From Gymnopus androsaceus JB14 (taxonomy: Eukaryota > Basidiomycota > Agaricomycetes > Agaricales > Omphalotaceae), in assembly GCA_009733575.1 (NCBI GenBank), contig ML769497.1, positions 62,001 through 126,000 on the forward strand: a stretch of 64,000 nucleotides of DNA. The letters run 5' to 3'. Positions 1-12,800 of the stretch are shown piece by piece. The position numbers and the translations under genes are program-made. The notes under the pieces are model-generated. The model had not been told where the DNA came from and did no database searches. It saw only the letters and a list, made by a program, of their open reading frames with translations. Within the stretch, counting starts at the first letter, position 1. Every line of letters begins with the position of its first letter.

Positions 1-277
1 ACTTGAAAAATCGCTTACCCCGTTTAATCCGCCTAACGTATCGTCAGTATATCATCGTGGGCTGCCTAAGAGACTATGCACCTGGAGGACTCGTGGATGC
101 GCAATTGCAGTTCGGAAGTTGGCATTTTGAGGGATCGCAAGAATATCCAGCTGCTTGTGCACTGCTCGTAGGACCAGTGACGCTTCCGTCTTGCCCAACA
201 ACAACTGTGGCGCACAGTGACCACGCCAAAAGCGCGATTGAAGAAAATAGCATCGTCTGGAGGACTGAAGAATCCAA
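1..277 (-). CDS. Chitin deacetylase-like protein, N-terminus (truncated by window edge)
   Basis: The ATG at 277 opens a secretion signal (hydrophobic stretch around residues 8-27) followed by the short Cys-rich segment YSCDPSKCQLPNCNCAS and then TSPPGG. This segment precedes the NodB-type deacetylase domain in many basidiomycete polysaccharide deacetylases. A 49-nt intron (81 to 33, donor GTGCAT, acceptor TTAG) restores the second glycine and continues as GLNG before the sequence runs off the left edge. Proteins of this family act in the wall or extracellular space and convert chitin to chitosan. The catalytic domain lies outside the window, so activity cannot be judged. A second intron may begin at GTAAGC near position 17. 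Confidence 0.75.
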
Positions 278-1911
278 GAACTGAGTTGAGAAGGAAAATA
301 AAAATCAAGGAGACAGTGGGTGTGAGGTGCAAAGAGCAAGGAAGTAAAACCGATCGAGCATACTGACAATTTGCCATTATGTACTCAAAGTGCCACAAAT
401 ACGTGAATTCAGTCTAACCTAATACTGTAATGATGCTGTCTGACTGAAGCTGCTAGGTTCTATGTTGGGATTACCGCGGAGACGAATGCAGAGTTCGAGG
501 ATAGGATGGTCCAGACCAAGTGGGGATTCTGATCGAATCGTATCGTTGGTATTCTTATGGTGAGCCTGCGCTGACGCCCCAAGCATTATTCGGAAGAGAT
601 AAAGCAAGTTATATGAACATGGACCACCAAAGTCAGTACGCTATTGCCCTTGTTTCGTCAGTTATCGTTTCTAATCTCCTTTAGGTGGCTCCAGTAAACG
701 ACGCGTTATTTCTAGATAACAAACTCCTGAAATTCATCCGGAGCACCCCTTCCGACGTTTATCTGTAATTATGCCTTATCTTCCTAGTTAACCGCCAGCG
801 TATAAACACTTTTGCCCGTTCTTAGCGCTCCTAGAGCATCAGCATTCTATAAGGCGAATACTGGCCGTTGGATCCGCTTTCGGAATAGTTTCTGGTTCCT
901 TTTTGTATCCTCTTTGGACGTCTCTGATAATCCTTTGTGATCCATTCGACAAATATACTACGTACATACTTGCTTCTGTCAATCTCACTTTTCTGAGTGC
1001 TGGAGTTGATGTTGGGGCATCAGTTGTAGACCGGGAAGCTGAGCTAAGGAACAGAGCATCAATATCCTGTCGACCGACCAGCAGCTTCCGAATTTTTGGT
1101 TCGGTTAGTCAAATTTACTGCTATGGAGGACTCTGCTACGCTGAGTCTTTTTTGTTCACTGCATTGATTAGTAGTATTCAGCAGCTGTACTACAACCCAG
1201 CGGTTGAAAAAATCCGGGCTCAAGGTGACAGCTGCACTCTATAGGTTTGTCGCGCCGTTGCAGGTAGAATCAACTCCGCGTGCTTGGGTGGCGAAAAGTT
1301 GCGAGAGCCAGCTTTGACCGGCTCGATTTGGGTATTTTTTGATGAAAAAAAAAATCAAAAATCAAAACAATGCATATGTCAAAATTTTGTTGATTTGATT
1401 ACTACAATCGTTCTATTGCCCTAGGCTTACTTACTTTGAACTACGTCTAAACCTAATGACAGTGGCCTGCCAAGGTCGATTTGGATTACCGCGGACATAA
1501 ATCCCGACTCGGAGCCGGAGCTAGAGAGTTTTGAATTTATGTGGATACGACTGATTGCCAACGATAACCTCGATGGATCTACATGAAATTATACGCCTCG
1601 AGCGTTCAAGTAGATTATATGAACCTGACAAGAGACTACGTTATAAGTAATCAGTCGAGGCTTGATATTACTGTAATAACCAGACCGTAGACAGACAGAG
1701 ACAGACAGAGACTTACGTGACGAATGGAAAAAGGATGGACGAATGATAGATCTATAATGGAAATACCTATTAAGTACTAGGATAACATCTGGCATTATTA
1801 GTTTACCTGACTATGAAAGTTTCATGAATGGTCGAACGCTTCGAGTCGTTGAAACAAATTCCTTGAAATGAAAGGGCTATATATATAATATGCAACAGAC
1901 TCTTGAAGTAA
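278..1911. other. Intergenic stretch, no gene recognised
   Basis: Only short unsupported reading frames are present. Two places share the string GGATTACCGCGGA (about 469 and 1483) inside otherwise weakly similar sequence, perhaps the ends of an old dispersed repeat. A short GACAGACAGAG tandem lies near 1690. Confidence 0.4.
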
Positions 1912-2003
1912 GGCGCTATAGCCAAGTGGTTACGGCGACAGATTCGAATCTACTCGCTATCTGTTCCTCTTTGAGGGCGCAGGTTCAAATCCTGCTGGCG
2001 TCG
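1912..2003 (+). tRNA. tRNA-Ser (anticodon CGA) with a 10-nt intron
   Basis: The full cloverleaf can be folded. The acceptor stem GGCGCTA (1912-1918) pairs with TGGCGTC (1996-2002) using G-U wobbles, and the discriminator is G2003, as expected for serine. The D arm is GCC/GGC. The anticodon stem ACAGA/TCTGT encloses TT-CGA-A, then ten extra bases (1949-1958), then A. This is the standard intron position, one base 3' of the anticodon. A long variable arm (CCTC/GAGG) and a T arm GCAGG/CCTGC around TTCAAAT mark a type II tRNA. The A box TAGCCAAGTGG and B box GGTTCAAATCC are intact. It reads UCG codons. Confidence 0.95.
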
Positions 2004-2032
2004 TCGTATTCGCAGCTCAGAAGACTACTCAG

Positions 2033-2037
2033 TTTTT
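2033..2037 (+). terminator. Pol III terminator of the tRNA-Ser gene
   Basis: A run of five T's lies 30 bases past the tRNA 3' end and is followed by more T-rich tracts (for example the 14-T run near 2077), which would serve as back-up terminators. Confidence 0.6.
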
Positions 2038-2359
2038 GTTCTCTTTTTCGCTCTTTTCGCTTTTTATCTTTTCTCTTTTTTTTTTTTCTCAATCGCCAAC
2101 TCAAGTTAAACAACAAATAGAAAAGCAACGACAACCTGTCATAAAATTACATACGAATACATCTATTAAAATAAGTCAAGAACACTGATAGTCCCGACAG
2201 TGTACCCAGTAAGTTATATAAAAGTCCAAAACACTCGTAATCCCCAGTTATATCGCATGCGGAAATGAGTCCATGTAATCCATCACCTTTTCGTGCCACG
2301 AATGATCCGCCAAGCCCTGCCAGTGAATTAAAAGGTCATCGTAACTGAAGCTCGAAGAG

Positions 2360-4205
2360 CTACTGAGACCACATTGTATCATCATTAAACATCCCGACCC
2401 TCGACATCTTCAACGCACTCTGCGACCTCAGTGTTCCGTCACGGAATTCGTCCCCATATGACTCCAGATCGTCGCTGTCAGGCGTGCAGTCCACAATTAT
2501 CTCTCCCTCGGTAGCACCTTTCTTCCACTCGATCCTTCGTAACTCTACATTACTCAAGAGCCACCCAGTTTCTGAACCGAGATGCGAGGCAAGAGAGTGG
2601 ATGCTGAACATGATTCGGGACATGGCGATTGAGGTTACGGCGATCAAGTAACTGTGCATAACATCGCGTTTACGGGAACAGTCATGAAGCAGAAGGAAAA
2701 ACCCACTTGGAGAATATAACCGGGATGTTAATCTAGATCGACAAGGTTGATTTCAGCATGAGTTAACGACCGATATGGACTGACAATACCTGAGGTATAT
2801 CCTTGAGAAATGACCCCACTGCCGTGAATCCAACGGATACTGTGTCGCAATTGAGAAACAAATATGGCATGCATCCATGATCGGCCTCACCAAAGACTAC
2901 GAAGAAAAAGAGACCCCCACTGCGCAAGCAATAAGTAACGTACGCGTCAGAAGGAAACGATGAACGAACTCTCTCAGAAGACGCTTTAGAACGGGAGCTT
3001 CCTTCAATACGCGACGGTTGCGTAACGCTCTAAGCGCCGTAAGAACGTACAAGATCGTCTGAAGAGGGAGGAAAGGAGGTCAATGGCAGGTACTATATCT
3101 GCAAGGTTTGAGACTCACATGTAAAATCAGCGATGGGAAAAATATCCTCCAAAAGTTAACTGGTCTCGCAACCCGGCATCCAGACGAGTCCAAAGCGAAA
3201 TTACTACCATTGAGTAAATCCAGGTGGGTTGCAGCTATGCCCGTATAGGTCAGAGATACCGCCATCGAAATAGCCCAGAGAACCATGATCCCGTATTGAA
3301 CGAATTTTTGACTGAGGAAAAGATACCATACTCGTATGATAAGCATTGCTAACAAAAATGGAGTATGAGTTTCAGTTTCACAGGATGAGTCGGAAATGCG
3401 GACCTTGGACGATACCCAAGGCAATAATTGTTGCGAAGAATGAAAATTGGACGGCCGGGATACAACTACAAATGCATAAATCAGATAACGCTAGCAGCGA
3501 TGACTGAGTCCACTTACAACTGCGAGAATAGACAAAGGAAGATAATGAGAGGTGGGGGTAAGATATCAACTAGGTTAGGTAGATCGGAGAGCGCTTTACT
3601 TCAGTCGAAGGGTTTGGGATAGACATGACTGTGAAGCGCATGAGTTGAGGACCAAGTTCCGATATAAATTGACTAACGCAAGAGTGAGAAACCTGATGAA
3701 GGGAACCCGGAATATCAGGTCAGCATGAGTGGAAAGAGGCTGAATTTGTGGTAGTGTTGGATCTTACGAACATAACAATGAAGGCGGGGATGTATCGATT
3801 CTAAGGAAATAGTTAGCACACTACTCGAGAGCGAGAATTTCGATACGCACAAAAAAGAATAACAGTCGTGACAGGGTCCATTTTCCAGTCCAGAAATACT
3901 CAATCTGTTCAATAACATCGGCATTCCTTCCTTCCTTCAATAATGAAAGCATACCTCTTGATCAAGAGTAATCAACCACTTGAAGGGCACACTGTCAGCG
4001 ACGATAGCACATAGGTGCAATTCGGGAACGCACCTCGTAAACTAGGAAAGTAATGAGGGATCAATATTAAACTCTCAATCTTTGAGCGTTTGGCGTAATC
4101 TCATACCTGTCAATGCAAGAAAGGCGATGTTCACTACCTTCGCAACCTCGGCGCCCTCTAGAGAGGCAATGATTTCGCGAAAGGAGCTCGGGTGGAATTG
4201 AACCT
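2360..4205 (-). pseudogene. DUF6533-type multi-pass membrane protein, probably decayed paralog
   Basis: The exons match those of the neighbouring gene at 5180-6958 one by one. These are an ELEGAEVAKVV-like N-terminal piece, the LITLDQE motif, an exon IEYFWTGKWTLSRLLFFF, NRYIPAF, VMSIPNPSTE, AMLIIRVWYLF, LLRDGG, INIPVIFSN, and a C-terminal exon with WLLSNVELRRIEWKKG. LDxE...FW..(P/K)W..(S)R.LF...NRY is the DUF6533 signature of basidiomycete seven-helix proteins of unknown function. Problems: no in-frame ATG precedes the first exon, an 8-nt exon at about 4035-4042 does not keep the frame, and the expected donor after SIYI reads GA instead of GT. Splice donors such as GTCCGC are also weak. It may be a pseudogene; an unusual exon structure is the alternative. 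Confidence 0.6.
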
Positions 4206-4209
4206 GTCA

Positions 4210-5179
4210 TGTCGAAACTGAAGCGCTAAGGGACTTCAAAATCCGAACGTTCAAGAAGAGAGAGGCCTGCTCGAAAAAGGGAAGGAAAAGAAAAGAAAGC
4301 GTTAAAGAGCGGAAGGAGGTGGAATCTCCAACACGGAATCACAGATGGCTCCGGGGGTGAAGAGTCGACTAGAGCATCGTTTTTGTCTGGATTTTGTCCG
4401 CCTCACGTCAATGAGAGAGTTGATGAGAACAGTCATGAACAGGCCACTGTTTTATAAACATCTGGTGAATCGATCATTCTCACCCTGCATTCCATTCAAT
4501 TGAAAGCAAATCTTGAGAACAGTCTTCGGATGAAGAAGGGCTGGAAAAGTACTGGATTGTGAAGCTCAAAGGCGACCATCAGGATTTTTTGTTGATCGAG
4601 GCTAACGGGAAGGAAGTCTCGGGGATTACCAGTGCTTCTCTGTGCTTCTGCTCCTGCTCTGGACCAAGCTCGGTCCCTGAGACACGCTCGACAGATTCAC
4701 AAACGTCGACGACGAACAACGACTACGAAATATCAAGGGCGTGCTACTTACACGCCGTTCAGTCCCTCATACTAACACTATGTGAACAACGAAGTCCGTG
4801 AAAATGTTGAGTACTCGACTCTGATTCAACGTGAAAATTAACTTACTATATATATGTACAGAAGTGTATCAGAGTATCATGGTGCAACTGAGGCTGACAG
4901 CGACATTTTGAAGGGGCATGCGTTGAGTAGGTTCCCGAGTCCACTATAGATATCAATATTTAAAGCCTGAAAAAGTTCTTGAGGGTGACCCAGGTGTGTC
5001 CACTGTCGGGATATTCGATCAGACTACGATCGTTCGATGAAACAGTTAATAGTACTATATTCAAGAGCGACACCTAAGTTATAACCAACGAACTGGAAGA
5101 CAGTTGAGGTGCTCAACGAGTGTAAAATCAACCGGCGAGAAACTCACTGCGATGAACTCCCTCCCCACCTAGCAAGACC
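4210..5179. other. Intergenic stretch between the DUF6533 copies
   Basis: No convincing coding exon, tRNA or repeat was seen. It holds the upstream region of the decayed copy and the downstream region of the intact one. Confidence 0.4.
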
Positions 5180-6958
5180 TCAAGTATGCCTACTTGTGTC
5201 AAACATCCCCAAATCATCAAACACCCCTACGGATTCGAACGCCCCAGCGCGCGACACTTGCAAGCCTGCCTTGGGCCGAGGCTGAATCTTGCCAAACTCC
5301 GAATCATACTCCTCATCTGACACGGGACTAGCCGCTTCTACAATGATTTCTCCATCCCGGTCTCCCTTTTTCCATGCAAGTCTTTGGAGCTCAACGTGGC
5401 TCAGAATCCAAACCTCGTCGTACCCTATGTCAGCGGCGAGGGACTTGAAGCGTAGCATTAAACGTGTTACTGCCACGGAGCAGACGGTGTGCATGAAGCT
5501 ATTGTAGAAAATTACATATGGGTTCAAGATAATCCAGTAGTGAACACGGAATGCACGCACTTGGAGAAAAGAGAGGGTATATTGACCTTGAGACACAAAA
5601 GCTCAGACAATGCACATCATCTATTCAGAGCTCTCTTACCTGTGGGACTTTTATCATAATCGCTCCGGCTGTCTGGAAAGCAACGGCCACTGCATTCGTT
5701 GTTCTGTCAGTCGATTCTGCTTAAACACCAGGAAGTCGGATGAAAACTCACAGACGACAACAGTGTAGAAAATTCCGCCGCTATGGAACTTAGGATCAGT
5801 ACTCCCAAAGGATAGCGCAGGTAGAGATACAGCACTCACTCTTTCAGTAGCCTACTCATCACCGGCGCATCTCGAAGCGCCTTCGGTATCCTGAACGCTC
5901 TCAGCGTCGTAAACACATACAGCAACGTATGCAACACCAACCCCGGCAAAAAAAGCCTGTACATATTATCTGGAATGAAAAACGTACATCCTCGTGGTTC
6001 GAAATTTGGGAAAAATTCTTTGAAGAGAGCAACCACCTTGGCGGAAGTCTCAGGGCTGTGTTGTTCTTCGTATACGTTCTGGAAGAGGAAGTATGAGGAG
6101 AGGGCAGCGTTAGCGATGAAGGTGCCGATAGATAGTGCCCGAATCGACCAGCTGTGACTGAAGAGATACCAGATGCGGATAATGAGGACAGCTATATAGA
6201 GAGAATGTAATGTTTCAGTGAGCAGCAATGAATGATAGATACGGCAGTATTTCATACCCTGGACACCCATGAGTCCTACAGTGGCGATCGTAAAACCAGC
6301 TACAAAGTTGACCGTACAGCTATTGGTCGGTGAAGTCATTTAAAATTTTCTACTACAGAAAGTCCGCATCGTTAATTTGACTTACAACTTCTAGGATTCG
6401 AAAGCATTAGTAATAGAACTGTCGAAATAGGTCTTTTGGCTATTCTCACCGATGTGGATATATTCGGCGCCATGATTCCTGCAGCGCGGGTCAGTCCCAA
6501 CAGCGAGAAACCAGGTGGAAGTAGGTAATTACCGTAAAGAATCAAACTGTAGAAAGAATTCAGACAATACAGAAGAATTAAGATATTAGACACTGACCTA
6601 GAGTTCACAGGCGCTAGATAGCGGTTCTATTCATCAACACTACTGTTAGATTGATGGGGGTATATACAGTCAGATAGAAGGAGGAATGATACTCACCACG
6701 AAAAACAAAAAACGAGAAAATGTCCATGGTCCAGACCAAAAAAGGGCTATCTAGGCATCAAGAAAAACCACTGTTGAGCGATCGTGAAATAAAATCAGTA
6801 TGGTAGGATGTGCTCACTTCCTCGTCCAGAGTGATCAAAATTTCCCAAAAATTAAATGTTAGCAGTGCTACTGCCAGATTCCTAGCAATCTCCACACCCT
6901 CCAGTTCGTCAATTATGCCGGCAACTACCGCCGCTTCCGAGTTAGCCATGGCTGACAT
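5180..6958 (-). CDS. DUF6533 domain seven-helix membrane protein
   Basis: At least eleven exons join without frame loss. Exon 1 (6958-6818) carries the start and LITLDEE. Exon 2 (6750-6697) is exactly 18 codons, IALFWSGPWTFSRFLFFV. Exon 3 (6626-6598) gives NRYLAPVNS. Then come ILYGIMAPN, a 5-nt exon AAGTT (about 6406), FCTVNFVAGF, a large exon with AVLIIRIWYLF and several hydrophobic helices, DGGIFYTVVV, AVAFQTAGAIM, VNIPSLFSN and a soluble tail ending at 5180. LDEE plus the W-x-x-P-W and NRY motifs define DUF6533, found almost only in Agaricomycetes. Function is unknown; a receptor-like or transport role is only a guess. The soluble C-terminal tail follows the last membrane segment. It is the intact half of a tandem pair. 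Confidence 0.85.
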
Positions 6959-8233
6959 GGCATAAGCTGGGCGAAGGACTAAGGGAGGTGAGAGAAAGGA
7001 TGCGGAAGGGAAGTGAGCTCACGAAATTTCTCCTTGGTGATTTATACACAAGTGGGTCAATTTATCGACAGGGCGCATTTGATTGGTATATAGGTGATAT
7101 TGTTTTCGAGTTGAGGAAACAATTGAAATTCGCTTCTATCCGCGTACCCTCACATATTTGATGGTATGCCGATTGGGCCCAGGAATCTCAGTGTTTCGAA
7201 GAAAACCCCGAGAAAAACGAAAAAAAAAAAAGTAACGAGAAGTTCGAATGGCAACTTGTCGCAACATAGGACACTATGATCGGAGTGTCAGCAACGATCA
7301 ACGGATCAATCGGACCAACACATAGCGGGTGCAATTCAGTGGTGACGGTTTTGCAATGCGCCAGTGTAGATTCAGAAGACGTATCAAGTTGCTATGATAC
7401 GAAAACAGGCATATGGCTATTGAGACGATTTCGTAGCTGAACTGCTGATCTTTGAACTTTCTTCGTACCTCTCTACTTTGCTACGGGTTCAATGGTATAG
7501 AACCCGATATATAGACGCAAAGGATCGCTTTGGTGCAGATTTTGAATAGCCGTGTTGGAAAAATCGATAGACTTGATTGATTTGATACCCAGAGGTGGGG
7601 TAATTCTGGCCTTGAGGCTTCCTTGAGCGTTTTTGAGTACCACATATCATCATCTTTGTATGAGGCGGGAAGTTAGATTTATTTTCGGGACTGTGGCATA
7701 GATTCGTATTACTTTCTTCAGTCGTCATACTGTACTAGCTTAGGGCTAGCTATTGAGTCTTTTTCTGCATCGTTTCATATCCCATATCAGCATGGACGTG
7801 CTGAAGTGGATAATTACCTGGTCATCTGGTCATCTGCCCGTGTGGTACGTTGAAATCCCGCATTGAATTTCGATACGGCCAATCTTACCATAAGTAGTAC
7901 TCCAGGTCTTGCTAGGTGAATCAGCGAAAACGCAAAAGAACTAGGTAGGAGAAGTGAAGAAAGATATATTTATTATGTAAACCAACTCGCGACGCGCGTA
8001 GTAAAACGCGTCACGTAGGATTCTCGCGCTATCAGAATGGATGCAAATAGTAACTTCATCTGGGTTATGGGAAGGCTAGCGTAACACGTTCTCGCAAAAG
8101 ATTGTGTATCATTGTCCTTGTTAGTAGTGTATTATCATCAGCATCATCCATCTTCCCCCCGACTTGCATGGCTCTCTAAGCCTTCAATTACTGTCAACCC
8201 ATCTTCCATCTCACTCGTCGAGCACCAAAGAAC
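6959..8233. other. Intergenic stretch, no gene recognised
   Basis: It lies between the 5' end of the DUF6533 gene and the 3' end of the Cys-rich-headed gene. Only short reading frames without recognisable motifs were seen. Confidence 0.4.
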
Positions 8234-9002
8234 CTAGACCTTTTCCTTCATAACTGGCCCACTACCCGGCTGCGTGTGTACATGCTTCGGTGTCGGCATG
8301 GACATCCGATTGGTTTCAGAGGTCTGAGACTGGCCGGTCGGGCCTGTAGAGAAATGAGACGGAGAAGGCATTTCCTGTGGCTGTTGTTTCTCCTTCATGC
8401 CGTGACTCGACCCACGTATGTGTCCTGCATCGCGAGTCTTCTGCGAGTCCGGTGAATATGCCGCAGGGGGGACCTGAGGCGCGTACGGATTGTGTGAACC
8501 AGACTCAGGATGAGCTGCATTCCAAGCAGCCCGCTGTTCGTATAGTTGTCGTTCAACGATAGCGTCTAGCTCGGGGTCTTTCAATGCTGGATCGTCGTCG
8601 AATTTAGATTTGTGCGAGTGGCAGCAGGGGCACACTGGGACGACGAAAAGAATGGAGGTCAGTTAGTGGGAGGTGCTGGAATGGTGGAAACTAAGGGGAA
8701 GAGAAGGAAGAACATGTAGCACGAGAATAGAAAACCACTCGAGCGTTCACGGATGGAAGCCGAGCAGGAGGAAGAAAATACAGTACTCACGCCAGGAGCC
8801 TCCGCTGTCAGCACCAACCGCTGCAGGTCAGGAAGTGATGTTCGTGCGATGGAATTGCAGAGATTTAGCAAATTAATCATGAAAGACAAGACATAATAGA
8901 GGAGAAATAATTGTTATCAGCAGTAGTTTCTAATCCTTAAAACAATTACTCACAGCAACAGAAACAGCAGAAACATAACGCAAAGCAGTCAGCGTCGGCC
9001 AT
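8234..9002 (-). CDS. Small protein with Cys-rich N-terminus (159 aa)
   Basis: Three exons (9002-8954, 8820-8791, 8634-8234) join with matching phases and give about 159 residues. The protein begins MADADCFALCFCCFCC, continues through a Gly/Ser linker encoded by a 30-nt exon, then CPCCHSHKSKFDDDP and the segment ELDAIVERQLYEQRAAW. The rest is a Pro/Ser/Gln-rich tail ending at 8234. No signal peptide or membrane helix is obvious. The dense N-terminal cysteines could be palmitoylated to anchor the protein to membranes or could bind metal; both are inference. I recognise the layout as one shared by unnamed Agaricomycete proteins but know of no function. It stands alone, with no operon-like partner. 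Confidence 0.75.
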
Positions 9003-9826
9003 TAGCTTCAAGCTTCAAGTTGTATTATTATTGATCTTCGAATTCTTGCACTGGCTGGCAAATTGGCAGTTGGAACGGGAAGTGGTTACTTTGTCGTTTC
9101 AAACGACTACTTCTGAGAAACTGAAATAGTATCAGTGGTTGAAGGAAAGGTGTAAAGCTTTAAATAAGAAAGGTTTATGTAAATAGCAGTGAAAGATGCG
9201 ACGGACCGTAGACCGTCCGTAGCGTCATCTCGGCTATTCCAATCTAAGCTTTGGATTGTTACTCCTATTTAAATTTGAGTCTTAATGAAGCAGAGCAGCA
9301 CGCAGACTAGGATGTAGAACAGGGATTCATTAGATTTTATCTGCCACCTTCCTCCGATTCAACAGCCTTTGAAACGTTCTAGTTGTAACTGTTGCGAACC
9401 ATCATAGTTGATCCAAATTTGAACGAGATAATTCGAACCATCGTCAAGCAGATAATCATGTAGATTCTGTTGGGACTCGGGAGCTACAATATTATACTAG
9501 CTGCAAAGCTATCAGGCACGGACACTAGTAGATGGATGACTGAACAACGATTGATTCTTCAGATTTCCAGTGTCGAGATGAACTAGCTGATCATCGTGAT
9601 ATAATGGAGCAGTTATTATCAAAAACCGTATACCACCTGCTAGCTGCCAGGGTATTGAACAGCCGCAGATCGTGCAAGAGTCGCGTTTTGTCGCGTTCCT
9701 CGTGGCAGGCAGTTCAATTAACTTACTCAGCTGAGCGCTCAATATCAATGATACGCGCTCAATTCTGGACCAAAATTCTTATTCAGCACCCCCATCTTCT
9801 ATTCAACTGTCAAGCTACTACTGCCT
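9003..9826. other. Intergenic region between divergent genes
   Basis: It separates the minus-strand Cys-rich-headed gene from the plus-strand transcription factor, so both promoters should lie here. No coding exon was recognised. Confidence 0.4.
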
Positions 9827-12800
9827 ATGGGAGCAAGCGTGAAGGAAAAGGACAAGGACGGAAAGGGCCCAACTGGCAAACGAAAGCCTGGAAGAATGTT
9901 CGTTCGGATTGATTATGATAATACTGAAGCATTAACTCACGAGCCTCTACTAGCCCAACCTCTTGTGCAGAATGTCGGCGGCTCAAGCTCAGATGCGACA
10001 AGCAAGTCCCATGCGGGAAATGCGTGTCTCGGGGATGCGGTGCGAACCCAATTTGTCATCTTGGTTGTTGACTAATTACACGATTTGCAGCTGCAATTTG
10101 TCCTGAAGGTGAGCATTTGAATGGCTGAACAAGAGCTTCAGGATGAGCGTTAGCGATGAGGGTGATCTTGACTAACGCTGTTGTCTAGGCTCTTTGACAT
10201 CAGGAAAAGGTAACAGGTGCGTCGAGCAATTTCATCTTGTTAGATCCACCTCAGCCAACAACTGCTTTCTGTGCCAGATTGGTTCTCGCAAATACCGAGC
10301 AACTCCATGAACGTATCGAACATCTTTGCACGAGAATTCGCGAACTGGAAAGCGCGCTGCGTGGTGCACAAGCTCAACTCTCACAAGAGGAACACCCCTT
10401 ACTTCGTTCAGACTTGTTACAACTCAAGTCTCCACACATTGCATATCCTAATGAAAGAACAACGACCCCTCAATTTGCACCAACTAGCGATACCACAACA
10501 GAAGGAACAATGCCTCCTTGTCCCTCTACCGGCGATACCATAACAGGAGGAGATCCCACTAAAACGGCCAGAAGACGAAAGCTTGATTGATGCCTTCGGT
10601 ATGTTCATGTTTCATCTAAAGCATCATAAGTCTTTTAATCCAACCCCTTCGTAGGTACCCTTTCTATCCGAGAAAACGGCGAAGCTCAATTTTTAGGGCA
10701 AACTGCTCGGTCCGAAGTTCGTTTCCCATTTTTGCCTTGCCTTACTCCTGATCGTTAAACGCTTCTAGTACCTCATTCGCGCTCTCGCGAAGCCTCATAA
10801 GCCTTCTACATCCGTGCTGGGGACACGTCTTTCACAGAAAATAATAAACGGCGCGCAATACTGTCGCGACGATAGTGAACACAGCTTCAATGGAGCTTTA
10901 ACTCCATCTGAAAGAGACATCCACGAGACGGGGAAAGAAATCTTTAACCTACTTCCACCACTTTCGGAAGCGATACGGTTGTGCGAAGTTTATCTGGAAC
11001 ATGGCAAGTACATGTAAGTACGGATGATTTTCGTTGTTGACACTGTGCTTAGTTTTATGCTCCACTTATTAGGTATACACCGCTATTGCGAATGGAGCTT
11101 TTCGATGAGGTCTTATGGAATATTTATCGGTCAGAGTACGTTTCCGTTTTTCATCAATCTTCACACAAGTTCCTCATAGTTGTATCTTAGTTCATTTGAT
11201 GCCGTCGCATGCCATCAAACTCTTGCCTTGCTCTTCATGGTGTTCGCTCTAGCCTCTCTATTCGATCCAGAACTACCGACCTGCTCGATTCTCGCACAGG
11301 AATACTTCTATCTCTCAAAGGCTGCACTGGGTTTCAAACCACCCTATAGCCATACGACATTGAAGAGTATATGGTGTACGGTACGTATGTGTCTATACTC
11401 TCCGAAGGAAATATAGCTGTTTATTCAAACGAGCTTTCTTCTCAAGGTTCACGCTGCACAATTCTTGAATTCAGTGATTGGGAAGCTATGGGATCCGCCG
11501 CTAGCTGGATGTTTGTGGGTCACGCAGTTAGGATGGGGAGTAGTGTGCGTTCTTCTTTTTTATATTGTGCTGCTTTCTCTATGCTGAGCGAGAGTATCAT
11601 TTAGACCGGATTACGTGGGTAGTTTTTCACGCTTCGTCCGTTCTCTGTCCTAATCCTCAAGATGGAATTGGATGTAGACCTCAACGGTTCTAGATGGGAC
11701 CTTCCTGAAGACATTCTGCAGAGACGATATCGTCTCTTTTGGACGGTTTTCACGGCTGATACATGGTCTGTGAGTGCATTTCCTTCGACCTTTAGCATTA
11801 GACCTTTATAACGCATCCTCTTCTCAGAGTTTTCACTACGGCCGCCCACCATCTTTATCTCGGGCATACATCGACTGTCCGCTCCCAAAGGATACAGAAG
11901 AGACTATCAACGAAAAGGGAGAGCGGGAAACCGGGTGTAAGTTTTAATCTCAGTAGCTCTGTTTCAGCTTCTTGACGTTTTAACACATCTACTTATAGTC
12001 CATTACTGGACCTGGCAATTCTCTGCATTCATGCATACGATCATGGAAGAAACGTTTGGATCTTCTCGACCTGCCTACAGCACCATCATCGACTTTGACC
12101 GCAAAATTCGAGATTTCCCTGTTCCCGTTAACCTAAGAGTGAGATGTCCTGACGTGGAACCTAGAAGGGAACTGTACATGCAGAGGTTGATTGTTTTGAG
12201 TTATAAGGAGAACAGTAGGTCATATATTGCCATTTCCCTTTTTTGAAGCTACTAACGCTTGTTTATTTCTACCATTTACTCTAGCCTTGATGCATCTTCA
12301 CCGGGCATACTTTGCACAAGCTCTGCAAGACTCTTCCGACGACCTCACCACCCACAAATACGTTGCTTCGGTGATTGCTACATTCCGGAGTGCGTGGCGG
12401 CTGAGCCAAGTGATGCAGGTTGCGTGGAAGAACATTCCTCATCTATTAGCACGTTATCATCTGGCATGGAGTCAGGTTCTGAGTGCAGCAGTGAGTAGCA
12501 TTTTTACTCGATTCATTTTGTATTGAAGTCCTCAATCTTAATCGTAGATCGTAATGTGCATTCTAGTCACTCGCGCACCAAATTCCAAAATGACGAAATC
12601 CTCAATAGAGGAGCTGGATTTGATCGCGCATTTGTTTGAAGAGGCGGCCCCGACAGTGAAGAGTGCGGCTAATATTCTGGTACGTGACGACGCTTCCATT
12701 GGTATCAAGTTCTGAGAAAGTTGTAATCTAGGATACGATGCGCAACCTCCGCCGTAAAGCCAGAGAAGCGGTGGATCCTCCAGCGTCTTCAAACGGGACC

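Noticed and set aside
11380..11540. Apparent frameshift in the Zn2Cys6 gene before EFSDWEAMG
   Set aside because: Using the better donor GTATGT instead of GTACGT restores the frame, so no lesion is needed.
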